Assembly: GCA_050331815.1 (NCBI GenBank)
Contig: JBHJGM010000010.1
Span: 1-64,000 of the forward strand
Length of the DNA: 64,000 nt
Direction: 5' to 3'
From: JBHJGM01 sp050331815
GTDB taxonomy: Bacteria > Verrucomicrobiota > Verrucomicrobiia > Opitutales > JBHJGM01
Under the pieces are notes generated by a model. That model searched no databases. It saw only the letters and a program-made list of their open reading frames with translations, and was not told the origin of the DNA. Position 1 is the stretch's first letter; each line of letters opens with the position of its first letter. Shown here in pieces: positions 53,412 through 61,614 of the stretch. Made by a program: the position numbers and the translations under genes.

Positions 53412-55751
53412 CTAGGAGGAAGTATTTTCCGCTGGAGCCGCCGCGATGGTCCCGGAGTCCTGCTGATCCTCCACGTACTCAAGCCAGTCGACCAGAATGC
53501 GCAGTGACTCGCGCAAATGGATATCGAAATCCGGCTCGTCCGCCTCCTCGGCTTCCTCATCCATGGCCTCGGTTTCGGCTTCGATGGCTGCCAACTCGGG
53601 TGCCGGCTCGGCATCTTCGTCGGTCAGTAGCGCGTCGCTTTCTTCCTTCTGCTTGCGAGTGACCTCGAGCAGAATTTCCTCACGCACCCAGGCCATCTCG
53701 GAAAGCTCCTCAAGCCGCGCATCCATCGAGTCGCGAAAGTTTTCGTCGCCCTGCCGGGTTGAGCGGCGCTTGTTCAGGTTGATCGAAATCTCCTTCTGCT
53801 CCTGCTTGGAGCGGAACCAGTCGATGTTGCGGCGCAGGTAGGCGAATTCATCCAGACTTTGCTGGCGCTCGGCGCTGGATGCCCTCAGCGCCTGCACGAG
53901 ACCGTCTTCTACCGGCAGACCGAGGCCGGTCACGCTGGTGGAAAAATCAAAGGGCGAGGAGTCGATGCGGTCCCAGATCAAGGCGTTGTTCAAATCACCT
54001 TCGCCGATGGGCAAAAACTCATTGAAAGACGGTAGAGGGATGTCCGCATGCACACCCTCAATCTGGGTGGAACTGCCGTCGGGCAGGTAGTATTTTTGCA
54101 CCGTGATTTTGGCTGCCCCCAGATTCACACCCTGCGGCCGGAAGTAGGCTTTGCGGTTCATCTCGAAGACTGCCTGCACGGTGCCCTTGCCATGGGTGGT
54201 GCGGTCGCCCACCACGATAGCGCGTCGATGGTTCTGCAAAGCACCAGCAACGATTTCGGAGGCGGAGGCGCTGTAGCGCGAGACCAGCACGACCAGCGGG
54301 CCATCCCAGATGACGTTGCCGGAATCGACCTTGAACTCGCGCACATGGCCGATGGTGTCCTTAACCTGAACAACCGGGCCACGCGGGATGAAAAGACCAG
54401 CCATGTCGATTGCTTCGGAGAGCAGGCCGCCCCCGTTGCGCCGCAGATCGAGCACGATGCCCTGCACGTTCATGCCCTTGAGCTTGTTCAACAACTCGCG
54501 CACGTCGTGCGTTGTGGAGGAGTGGTCATCCAAGGCCTTGCCCGGACCGTAAAAGGCGGGCAGATCGATCACGCCGACCAGCGCAGTGCCCCCGTCCTCG
54601 GTGGGTACTTCGTGCACCTCTGCCTTGGCCAGATTAGCCGTTAGCTTGATCTGGTCGCGCACCAGCAAAACTTCGCGGCGTTCGGAGGGGTCGCCCTCGC
54701 CTGGGCGGATCAATAGGCGGACAATGGTGCCCTTGGGCCCGCGGATCATTTTGACGACCTTGCGCAGCTTCATGCCGATCACGTCGACCATCTCGCCGTC
54801 GTGCCCCTGGGCCACGCCCACGATCTTGTCCTCCGGGTCAAGGTTTCGGCTGCGCTCGGCCGGTCCGCCGGGCAGCAACTCGCGAATGGTGCAGTAACCG
54901 TCGATGTCCGAAAGGATCGCGCCGATGCCGACCAGCGAGTTTTGCATTGCGATGGCAAACTCCTCCAGCGAATCTGCGGAGAGGAAAGTGGAGTGCGGGT
55001 CGTACATGTTGGCCAGCGCGGTCAGGAACATCTCCTGCACCTCGCTGGATTCGACGCCTTCGACGGAGCGCAGCATGTTGCCGTAGCGCTTGCTGATGCT
55101 ACTGACGGCTTCATTGATCAGCTTCTGGTAATCATCGGGGTTGTCGATATCGAGCGAAACGGAGTCAGCCTCTTCGTCCATGTCCGGATCGACGCTGCCT
55201 AGGATTTCGTTAATCAACTCGTACTTCAGGCGCTTTTCCCAAAGTCGGTCGGCCTGCTTCAAATCGTTGGGCCATTTCAACTCGGAGCGATCCGGCGCAA
55301 AGGTTTCGTCGGTCTCGAAGGACCACGGTTCCTCGAGCCGGTTTTGAATCCAGTCAATGCGTTCGCGCGCGGCGTCACGGTAGTTTTCAAAAATTCGGAA
55401 AGCCGGGTACAGATTCCCTTCCTCAAGGTTCTCCGTAATGTTGCCCGCATAGCGCAGTTTGAAGCCATCGACCTCCTTCTGGGTGAAAAAGAGGCGGTGC
55501 GAGTCAAACGTATCGATGTACTCCTCGATAAGGTGCCCCCCCTCGATGTCGCTGACGGGGTGACCGTGGTAGTGGGTGTTCTCCAGCCAGTGAACGAGCA
55601 GCTTGGTCTCGTCGGCCATCGCATTGGACTGCGAGAAGCGCTTGACCCCCTGCTTGGTGGGCGGGCCCGCATCCGCCTGGGCCGCGAGCAAAAATGTCCC
55701 AAACAGAGCGAATAAAACCAGGATTCGGGTACGAATTGGCAACATCGGCAT
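53412..55751 (-). CDS. prc: Tail-specific (carboxy-terminal processing) periplasmic protease
   Basis: The 779-residue serine protease cleaves proteins from their C-terminal tails in the periplasm. A signal peptide spans 1-28 (ending in AQADA). An N-terminal helical domain (about 40-235) contains LLVHWLENTHYHGHPVS. A PDZ domain (about 250-345) has GIGAILSDIDGYCTIRELLPGGPAERS. The catalytic core has Ser in SRYSASASEIVAGAL and Lys in GDRTTHGKGTVQ. The C-terminal domain is DUF3340-like. A Glu/Asp-rich low-complexity segment (about 713-755) extends it beyond the 682 residues of E. coli Prc. An alternative ATG is at residue 3. Confidence 0.92.
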   Translation of the reverse strand: MPMLPIRTRILVLFALFGTFLLAAQADAGPPTKQGVKRFSQSNAMADETKLLVHWLENTHYHGHPVSDIEGGHLIEEYIDTFDSHRLFFTQKEVDGFKLRYAGNITENLEEGNLYPAFRIFENYRDAARERIDWIQNRLEEPWSFETDETFAPDRSELKWPNDLKQADRLWEKRLKYELINEILGSVDPDMDEEADSVSLDIDNPDDYQKLINEAVSSISKRYGNMLRSVEGVESSEVQEMFLTALANMYDPHSTFLSADSLEEFAIAMQNSLVGIGAILSDIDGYCTIRELLPGGPAERSRNLDPEDKIVGVAQGHDGEMVDVIGMKLRKVVKMIRGPKGTIVRLLIRPGEGDPSERREVLLVRDQIKLTANLAKAEVHEVPTEDGGTALVGVIDLPAFYGPGKALDDHSSTTHDVRELLNKLKGMNVQGIVLDLRRNGGGLLSEAIDMAGLFIPRGPVVQVKDTIGHVREFKVDSGNVIWDGPLVVLVSRYSASASEIVAGALQNHRRAIVVGDRTTHGKGTVQAVFEMNRKAYFRPQGVNLGAAKITVQKYYLPDGSSTQIEGVHADIPLPSFNEFLPIGEGDLNNALIWDRIDSSPFDFSTSVTGLGLPVEDGLVQALRASSAERQQSLDEFAYLRRNIDWFRSKQEQKEISINLNKRRSTRQGDENFRDSMDARLEELSEMAWVREEILLEVTRKQKEESDALLTDEDAEPAPELAAIEAETEAMDEEAEEADEPDFDIHLRESLRILVDWLEYVEDQQDSGTIAAAPAENTSS

Positions 55752-55901
55752 TTGAATCGTGTAGGATGAACTCGGTTGATACGTCCCCTGCCTTAAACCG
55801 GTCTACAGCCGGAGGGTTGCGCCCGAGTAAATGGTTGCTAGAAGATGCTTGAAGGTAGGTTACTTGGCAAGAATCGAGAGCCCTTCGGGCAAAAATTACG
55901 C

Positions 55902-58736
55902 TCAATCATTATCACCTCTAGGAAGCGCGGCATAGACGCGCGCTTCGGCCGCCTGGACGTCCGCCATCGCCTGTCGCAGGGCCTTAGCGAGTGTTTCGAA
56001 GCGCTCATAGCCCAGCCAGCGGGCCAGCTTTTGCTGAATGCGCGCATTGGTCGAAATCTCGCTGACCCCGTTCCAGGCATCGCGGCGGAGGTACAGTTCC
56101 ACCCGGCGCAGCTGATCGTAGGCCGCCACCAGTGCTTCAGCGGTGTTTTCGGGTAAAAGCCCCTGTTTACCCAGAAAGCGGAGGTTTTCCCGGGTGTTGC
56201 TCTGCCGCAACTGCTCGAAAGCCGCACCATGCCGACGCTGCAAAAGCTGTACCATAAACTCGATCGAAACCAGCCCGCCCGCCCCGGCTTTGTAGGCACG
56301 CTCCGGCGGATCCACCTGCCCCTTTTCCCGGACAATTCGCTCGCGCATCGAACGAAGGTGCGCCACGGCCTCAGCGCTGAGTGGCTTTTCAAAAATGAGG
56401 GCATTGCGCATTTCGACAAAAGCCGCGGCCAATTGTTCGTTGCCGCCGGCAAATCGTGCGCGGGTCAGGGCGGTGCGCTCCCAGCTTTGGCCGGCCCCCG
56501 CGGTTGTGTGATAGTATTCGAAGGCCGGCAGGGTGGTGACCAGCGGCCCGTCTTTTCCGTGCGGGCGCAGACGCAAGTCCACCTCAAAAATGCGGCCTAG
56601 CGGCTGGCTAAACTGCATTTCCTTAATGAAGGCGGTCGCTTTTTTGGCCAGATTCCCCTCCGTCCGCACCGGCCCCAGAATCATCATGTCCAGGTCAGAG
56701 CCAAACGAAACCTCCCGCCCGCCAAACTTGCCCAGCGCGACCAACGCCAGTTCCCCCTCGGGATCCACCCGCCGCAGCACCGTGCGCACGGTCGCCTCGG
56801 CAAGGTCGCTCAGGTCAGCCGTAATCTCCGGAATGGAGCGCTCGAAGAGCAGTTCGCCCATGGCCAGCCGGACCTGCTCAGCCTTGACGTACTGCCAGAG
56901 CAAGCGCGGAAAATCCGGGGCGTCCTGGGGCAGGTGCCCGATCTCCTCCAGCAGTTCATCGAGGCTTTTGTCACGGCGCGGCGCTTCGTGCAGCAACTCC
57001 TCCATGATGCCGGGATGCTGCGCGAGCAGACGGTGAATAAACCCACTGCGATCAAAGAGCAGGCACAGCGCCTGAAAAAAACCCGGGTTGGCGTTGCAGG
57101 CTTTGTAGAACTGCTTGCGCGCCCCGTAGCTGCCGGCAAACCCACCCACGCGGTCCAGGGCGGTCAGCGGCTCGGCCAGCTGGGGAAAAATGCCCTCGAA
57201 ATGTCGCGTGGTGTCTAAAAACAGCTGCACGCTTTCTCGCGTCAGCGGTCCTTTGGAAGTACCCACCGCGAAGGTCTGCAAGCGTTCGGCGCAGTCCTGT
57301 TCGCCGGGAAACCACTCGCTGAGCCTGGCCTCGATGGCTGTGTCGGGCGCGTGACCGCTCAGGAATACGGTCCAATCCTGCAGTTCTGCCTCGCGATCGT
57401 CCGTGCCGAAGAACGCCTCGTAGCGCGCGCGGACCTGCTTGCGTACAGACTCGAGCCGCTCCTCAAAGTCCGCGGGCGCATCAAAGCCCAACGTTTGGGC
57501 GAGGCGGGCACGCTCGGGGCTGCCTGTTTCGGGCAACTGGTGCGTGCGGGCCTCCCGGCGCATCTGCAGGCGGTTTTCCACCCGCCGGAGAAAGCTGTAC
57601 GCCTCGCGCAGAAAGCCCGCCTCGGCAGAATCGAGGAACCCGTAGCGTTCGAGTTGCCCGAGGGATTCGCGCGTGGAGCCGGTCTGCAGAAAAGGGCTGC
57701 GCCCACCCTCGATCATCTGCCGCGCTTGCAGCATGAACTCGATCTCGCGGATTCCCCCCGGGCCGTTCTTGATGTCGCGCTCGAGGTCGCCCGCGCCCAC
57801 GACTTCTTTTTCCGTGCGCAGCTTTACGCCCATGACCTCCGGCAGGAGGTGCGGCGGCGGCGAGCGCGGGTAGCGAAACGGGTTGATCTCCTCGAGCAGT
57901 TCCAGGCCCAGAGAGCGGTCGCCCGCGACCGGGCGCGCCTTCATAAGCGCCAGCCGCTCCCAGGTCTGCCCATTGGCCCAGTAGTAATTGGCTAGCCCGG
58001 TAAAAGAGCGCACCAGCGGTCCACTGTCACCCTCGGGACGCAGCCGCAGGTCAAGGTTGTAAAGGATGCCTTCAGGCCCGCGCTCGGTCAGGTAGCGGGA
58101 AACGTCCTGAAAGAGCCGGCCGAAGAACTCCGAATTGTGCGGTCCGGCCCGCCCGCTGCTTTTACGGCAGTGCCCCTCACCTTCGAAGAAAAAGATCAGG
58201 TCGACGTCGGAGCAAAAATTCAATTCCTCCCCCCCGAGTTTACCCAGCCCCAGCACACAGGCGCGGGCCGGCGCATCGGCTTCATCGTCCCAGGGCGTGC
58301 CTAGCCGGGGTTCATTCACCTGCCAGGCCAGCTCAAAACAAAGCGTAATGGTGAATTCGGCCAGGCGGGTCAGGTCGTGCAGGCTTTCATCCAGTTGGGC
58401 CAGCCCGCCCAGTTCACGGTAGGCGATACGCAGGCTCAACTGACGCCGGAAGCGCCGCAAGCACGCCGTGAGGGCCTTGGGCTCGCCGGATGTGCTGCCC
58501 GTCGGTGCGAACCGGCGTTCCCATATCTGCCGCAGCGCGGAAAAACGCAGCGTTTGGTCGCGCACCTCCGTATCTTCCAACCAAAGCCAGATCTCGGGAA
58601 CTTTTTGCAGTTCGGAGCGGTACAAAGCGCACCAGTCAGCGAGTGCCTCCAGCCGGGCATCGGCGGCGGCAGAGAGCCCGCTCAGATCGGCGTCCTGGGC
58701 CGCGAGGGCCTCGCGCAACTGGGCGGCGAAGGACAT
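55902..58736 (-). CDS. glnE: Glutamine synthetase adenylyltransferase/deadenylase
   Basis: The 944-residue bifunctional enzyme controls glutamine synthetase by reversible adenylylation in response to PII. Two nucleotidyltransferase domains are present, with LGLGKLGGEELNFCSDVDLIF in the N-terminal half (about 165-185) and VALGKFGGREVSFGSDLDMMI in the C-terminal half (about 678-698). Both metal-binding GS-D-x-D pairs are intact. Each half is followed by the helical GlnE-type regulatory bundle, with NGPGGIREIEFMLQ near 331 and AGAGGLVSIEFMVQL near 828. The ATG at 58736 is preferred over a TTG two codons earlier. No glnB or glnA is close. Confidence 0.94.
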   Translation of the reverse strand: MSFAAQLREALAAQDADLSGLSAAADARLEALADWCALYRSELQKVPEIWLWLEDTEVRDQTLRFSALRQIWERRFAPTGSTSGEPKALTACLRRFRRQLSLRIAYRELGGLAQLDESLHDLTRLAEFTITLCFELAWQVNEPRLGTPWDDEADAPARACVLGLGKLGGEELNFCSDVDLIFFFEGEGHCRKSSGRAGPHNSEFFGRLFQDVSRYLTERGPEGILYNLDLRLRPEGDSGPLVRSFTGLANYYWANGQTWERLALMKARPVAGDRSLGLELLEEINPFRYPRSPPPHLLPEVMGVKLRTEKEVVGAGDLERDIKNGPGGIREIEFMLQARQMIEGGRSPFLQTGSTRESLGQLERYGFLDSAEAGFLREAYSFLRRVENRLQMRREARTHQLPETGSPERARLAQTLGFDAPADFEERLESVRKQVRARYEAFFGTDDREAELQDWTVFLSGHAPDTAIEARLSEWFPGEQDCAERLQTFAVGTSKGPLTRESVQLFLDTTRHFEGIFPQLAEPLTALDRVGGFAGSYGARKQFYKACNANPGFFQALCLLFDRSGFIHRLLAQHPGIMEELLHEAPRRDKSLDELLEEIGHLPQDAPDFPRLLWQYVKAEQVRLAMGELLFERSIPEITADLSDLAEATVRTVLRRVDPEGELALVALGKFGGREVSFGSDLDMMILGPVRTEGNLAKKATAFIKEMQFSQPLGRIFEVDLRLRPHGKDGPLVTTLPAFEYYHTTAGAGQSWERTALTRARFAGGNEQLAAAFVEMRNALIFEKPLSAEAVAHLRSMRERIVREKGQVDPPERAYKAGAGGLVSIEFMVQLLQRRHGAAFEQLRQSNTRENLRFLGKQGLLPENTAEALVAAYDQLRRVELYLRRDAWNGVSEISTNARIQQKLARWLGYERFETLAKALRQAMADVQAAEARVYAALPRGDND

Positions 58737-58782
58737 GGACAAGTCAACGGGTGCGAACTCAAAGCAAGCCCATGGGCCCGCC

Positions 58783-59733
58783 TCAGCGATTCAAAACATC
58801 GCGCGCGCGGTCCAGCACACGTTTTTCTTCGTCACTGAGTGAGCCAAACCCCTGGGTGTTGATCTTGTCCAGAATGCGGTCGACCTCGCCACGCAGTTCG
58901 CTGCGATTGCTGATGTTTACGGTCTGCTTGGGGGGCGTCGCGCGTTTGCCGGGGCGGCCCTTGGTCAGCCAGCGGGGTTTTTCGATGCGCTGGCTTTGCC
59001 GACCGGCCGTGGTGAAGCCGCCATCGCGCTGACGCAAGAAGTAGACCGCCGCGCCCACGGCCATGCCGCCCAGGTGCGCCGTGCTCGCGATCGACGGGCC
59101 GATTATGCTCGGACGGCCCCTCAATTCGAAGACCACAAAGTTGACCATATCGAAGGCGAACAAAAACCAGCCCAGGTACTTCGGCTTGATCCGCACCGGT
59201 AAGATGAAAAACAACAGCAGCGTGATCTGGTCGTTCGCGCGCCAGATGCAGAAGTAGATGATCACGCTCATCACGCCCGCGCTGGCACCCATCAATGGCA
59301 CCTCCCAGGCGATGCGCTTGTCCAGCCCCTCAAAGATGAAGTAGTGTACGGTCGTCAGCGTCAGCCAGCAGCCCGCGCCACATAGCACACCCGCTGCAAA
59401 CAACCGCAGAAATTGCGCGCGGCCCAAAGCGCCCTCGACCGGACGCCCCAGAAAGAATAGCCCCAGGCCATTGCCCAGCAGGTGAAAGAATCCGCCGTGC
59501 AAAAACGCGTACGTGACCAGCGTCCAGATGAAGCCCGTGGACAGATTGTCCAGACTCAGCGCGAAGTACTCATTGAGCCCGTCGAAAGGGTTGAAGTCGT
59601 TGCGGGGCTGTTGCAGCCCGAAAAGCGCCTGCAGGATGAAGCCCCCCAGCATGAGGCCGAGCAGCAGCATGACGCCACTGGGGCCCTGGGGCGCCAGCGG
59701 GTCGCGCATGTAAGTTCGATCGTAAAGCGGCAT
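58783..59733 (-). CDS. Rhomboid-family intramembrane serine protease
   Basis: The 316-residue membrane protein has six or seven hydrophobic helices. The rhomboid elements are the FLHGGFFHLLGN helix (residues about 77-88), the catalytic Ser151 in GASAGVM, and catalytic His220 in AHLGGMAVGA. Both catalytic residues are intact, so it is probably an active protease. A hydrophilic C-terminal extension (about 235-316) ends in the small helical DUF6576-like tail with GFGSLSDEEKRVLDRA. The ATG at 59733 is supported by the short polar start. The gene lies 46 bases upstream of glnE on the same strand. Confidence 0.92.
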   Translation of the reverse strand: MPLYDRTYMRDPLAPQGPSGVMLLLGLMLGGFILQALFGLQQPRNDFNPFDGLNEYFALSLDNLSTGFIWTLVTYAFLHGGFFHLLGNGLGLFFLGRPVEGALGRAQFLRLFAAGVLCGAGCWLTLTTVHYFIFEGLDKRIAWEVPLMGASAGVMSVIIYFCIWRANDQITLLLFFILPVRIKPKYLGWFLFAFDMVNFVVFELRGRPSIIGPSIASTAHLGGMAVGAAVYFLRQRDGGFTTAGRQSQRIEKPRWLTKGRPGKRATPPKQTVNISNRSELRGEVDRILDKINTQGFGSLSDEEKRVLDRARDVLNR

Positions 59734-59908
59734 GAGACTGCGTTTGCAACAATAGCGACCCTGCGTGCGGTCGCAACGCCGCAACCCTGCTTCGGCAAAA
59801 TTTCGGGCGTTACGCGGAAAATACCGCGCTTCCTTAACTCGGTTGAGACGGTAAATCCATAATCCCCCCTTGACTTGCCAAAAAGCCAGAAAATACTTCC
59901 GCGCTAAG

Positions 59909-60148
59909 ATGGCAGACAAGGCCGATAAGTTCCCCGAAAACGTCGCGGGCAAGTTTTACGTCGATGAGCAATGCATCGATTGTGACTTGTGCCGCGAGAC
60001 CGCGCCCAATTTCTTCACGCGCAACGAAGACGGCGGCTATTCTTTTGTGCATAAGCAGCCGAGCTCGCAGGAAGAGATCGACGAATGTATGGAAGCCCTC
60101 GAAGGCTGTCCGGTTGAGGCGATTGGCGACGACGGCGACGAGGACTGA
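59909..60148 (+). CDS. Small [4Fe-4S] ferredoxin
   Basis: The 79-residue protein has one clear 4Fe-4S ligand set: Cys22, Cys25 and Cys28 in CIDCDLCRE, and Cys67 in GCPVEAIG. Cys60 is extra. This single-cluster layout resembles small monocluster bacterial ferredoxins. The protein is acidic, with a Glu/Asp-rich C-terminus, as is usual. It likely carries electrons between cytoplasmic enzymes; the CysI enzyme at the other end of the window is one of many possible partners. A TTG at 59870 is a less likely start. It ends one base before the stop of the convergent GH26 gene. Confidence 0.88.
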   Translation: MADKADKFPENVAGKFYVDEQCIDCDLCRETAPNFFTRNEDGGYSFVHKQPSSQEEIDECMEALEGCPVEAIGDDGDED

Positions 60149-61180
60149 TCAGTCGCCGTAGCTGACCGGCGCAGTCTGCCCGGGGCCATTCAAATAACTG
60201 CGCGCCACCGCCAAGCTCTCCGGGTCGCTGTCCAGCCGCCAGTTGGGCTCACCCTCCCGGCGCTTGTCGTAGTTGAAGTAGGTCCAGCCGGAAACACGTG
60301 GATCGGCTAGCACGCGCTTGAAAAAATCGGCCAGCCACTGCGCCTTGCGGGGATCGTCCGCGCAACCTACCTCGGCGATGAAGATCGGTCGCTGATACTT
60401 CGCGTGCAGGGCCGCGATGGAGCGCTCAAAGATTTCCTCGAAGCTTTGCCAGCGATGCCACTGGCTGTGGCTGTCGCCAAAGTTGTAGCCGTCCAGGGCG
60501 ATGTGGTCAACGTAGGCGTCCCCCGGGTAATACGGGAAAAGGTCCTTCTCGGGCGTGCGATCACCCCAAATGATGTTCGGGCTCCACATCCACTCGACCC
60601 GGTCGCCGGCGATGGGCGCGACAACGCCATGCGCGTGCCGCCAGGCCTTTACGAAAGCCTCAGGCTGCGCCCCCCAGTCAAACCAGTCGCCGTTCATCTC
60701 GAAGCCGAAACGCAGGATTGCGCGCTGTCCCTCCGGCACGTAACGCACCGCCTGCTGGGCAAAGCGCCGAAAAAAGTCGTCAAAATCTCCATCCACGATG
60801 CGCTGCAACACATCGGGACCGGCGCCGCCACGACCCCACAACTCCAGCTCGAGGCTGATGATGGGGACCGCCCCGCGCTCGAAAACCACCTGCGCCGGTC
60901 GCACCGGAAACCCGCGGCGCTGCGAAAGATCGCGAAAAAACAGCACGTAGTCCGGGGAGTCACCCAGCAGATCGATCTGCGCGTCCAAGCCGCTTTGAAA
61001 CTGCGAAACCTGCCACAGTATCTGATACACGCCCCAGGTTTTGGGCGGGGATGCCACGGACGGGGCAGGCGCCGCCGCTTCCACCCGCTGCGCCGAAGGC
61101 CCCTCGCCGCGCAGCCAGAAAAAGACCGCCACCATGACGAGCAGACCTCCCAGCCAGAACCATCGGCGCAAAATGTGCAT
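60149..61180 (-). CDS. Membrane-anchored GH26-like glycoside hydrolase
   Basis: The 343-residue protein starts at the ATG at 61180, giving one transmembrane anchor (residues about 6-23) and a Pro/Ala-rich linker. The ATG at 61228 would overlap a terminator-like hairpin. The TIM-barrel matches GH26 (beta-mannanases and related): the acid/base Glu161 sits in RFGFEMNGDWFDWG, and the nucleophile Glu270 in FIAEVGCADD. Family enzymes usually have HEMNG, but here it reads FEMNG. The WMWSPN strand near 197 also fits. It could cleave beta-mannan, beta-1,3-xylan or a self-made polymer; specificity is unclear. Confidence 0.83.
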   Translation of the reverse strand: MHILRRWFWLGGLLVMVAVFFWLRGEGPSAQRVEAAAPAPSVASPPKTWGVYQILWQVSQFQSGLDAQIDLLGDSPDYVLFFRDLSQRRGFPVRPAQVVFERGAVPIISLELELWGRGGAGPDVLQRIVDGDFDDFFRRFAQQAVRYVPEGQRAILRFGFEMNGDWFDWGAQPEAFVKAWRHAHGVVAPIAGDRVEWMWSPNIIWGDRTPEKDLFPYYPGDAYVDHIALDGYNFGDSHSQWHRWQSFEEIFERSIAALHAKYQRPIFIAEVGCADDPRKAQWLADFFKRVLADPRVSGWTYFNYDKRREGEPNWRLDSDPESLAVARSYLNGPGQTAPVSYGD

Positions 61181-61205
61181 CCGAACACCCAACGAGAAAA
61201 CGGCC

Positions 61206-61221
61206 CGGGAGCAATCTCCCG
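61206..61221 (-). terminator. Candidate intrinsic terminator after the 81-aa gene
   Basis: On the minus strand the hairpin CGGGAG/CTCCCG with an ATTG loop (61221-61206) is followed after five bases by TTTT. It lies between the stop of the small flagellar-rod-like gene (61249) and the start of the GH26 gene (61180). The stem has only six pairs. Confidence 0.4.
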
Positions 61222-61248
61222 AGCGCATTCGCTACGTGCAGCACGCAC

Positions 61249-61494
61249 CTAGGCGAGAATCTCGAGCAATTGCCCGGTACGCTCGTCGTGCGTTTGAACC
61301 GCCTTGGCGTTGGCCGTGTACATGTGGCCCGCCTCGATTAACGAGACGAAGTTGGCCGGATCCAGATTGCCTTGGGCCAGAGCCTGCGCCGCCTCGGCGG
61401 CCCGGGCTTCAGCTTTGTGCATTCCCTGGATGGAGATGTACAGGGCGGACGTCGACGGGGTGGTGTCGTTGGGGGGGGTGTTGACGCCGTCCAT
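61249..61494 (-). CDS. Orphan small protein resembling the flagellar rod/hook C-terminal domain
   Basis: The 81-residue protein has a polar Thr/Pro/Asn-rich start and then a long amphipathic helix (about residues 22-80). Its last 35 residues, around DPANFVSLIEAGHMYTANA and AVQTHDERTGQLLEIL, match the shape of the basal-body rod and hook protein C-terminal domain. That domain typically reads along the lines of Asn-Met-x-x-Ala-Gln-x-Ala-Tyr-x-Ala-Asn-x-Lys-x-Val-x-Thr-x-Asp-Glu-Met-Leu. The rod N-terminal domain is absent and no flagellar genes are in the window. Function unknown; it may be a stand-alone derivative. Confidence 0.65.
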   Translation of the reverse strand: MDGVNTPPNDTTPSTSALYISIQGMHKAEARAAEAAQALAQGNLDPANFVSLIEAGHMYTANAKAVQTHDERTGQLLEILA

Positions 61495-61614
61495 GGATGT
61501 GGGGATGAACGCGTCGGATGCCGCCCCAACCTCGCACCGCGCACGCCGGGTGCAACGCGGCGGTCACTTTTCACACGTTTTTGACGCAGCCAGCTATGAA
61601 GTGATTTTGCGTAC

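Noticed and set aside
61495..61614. A terminator or RNA in the spacer between recJ and the 81-aa gene
   Set aside because: I saw no stable hairpin with a T-run, and no tRNA-like arms.
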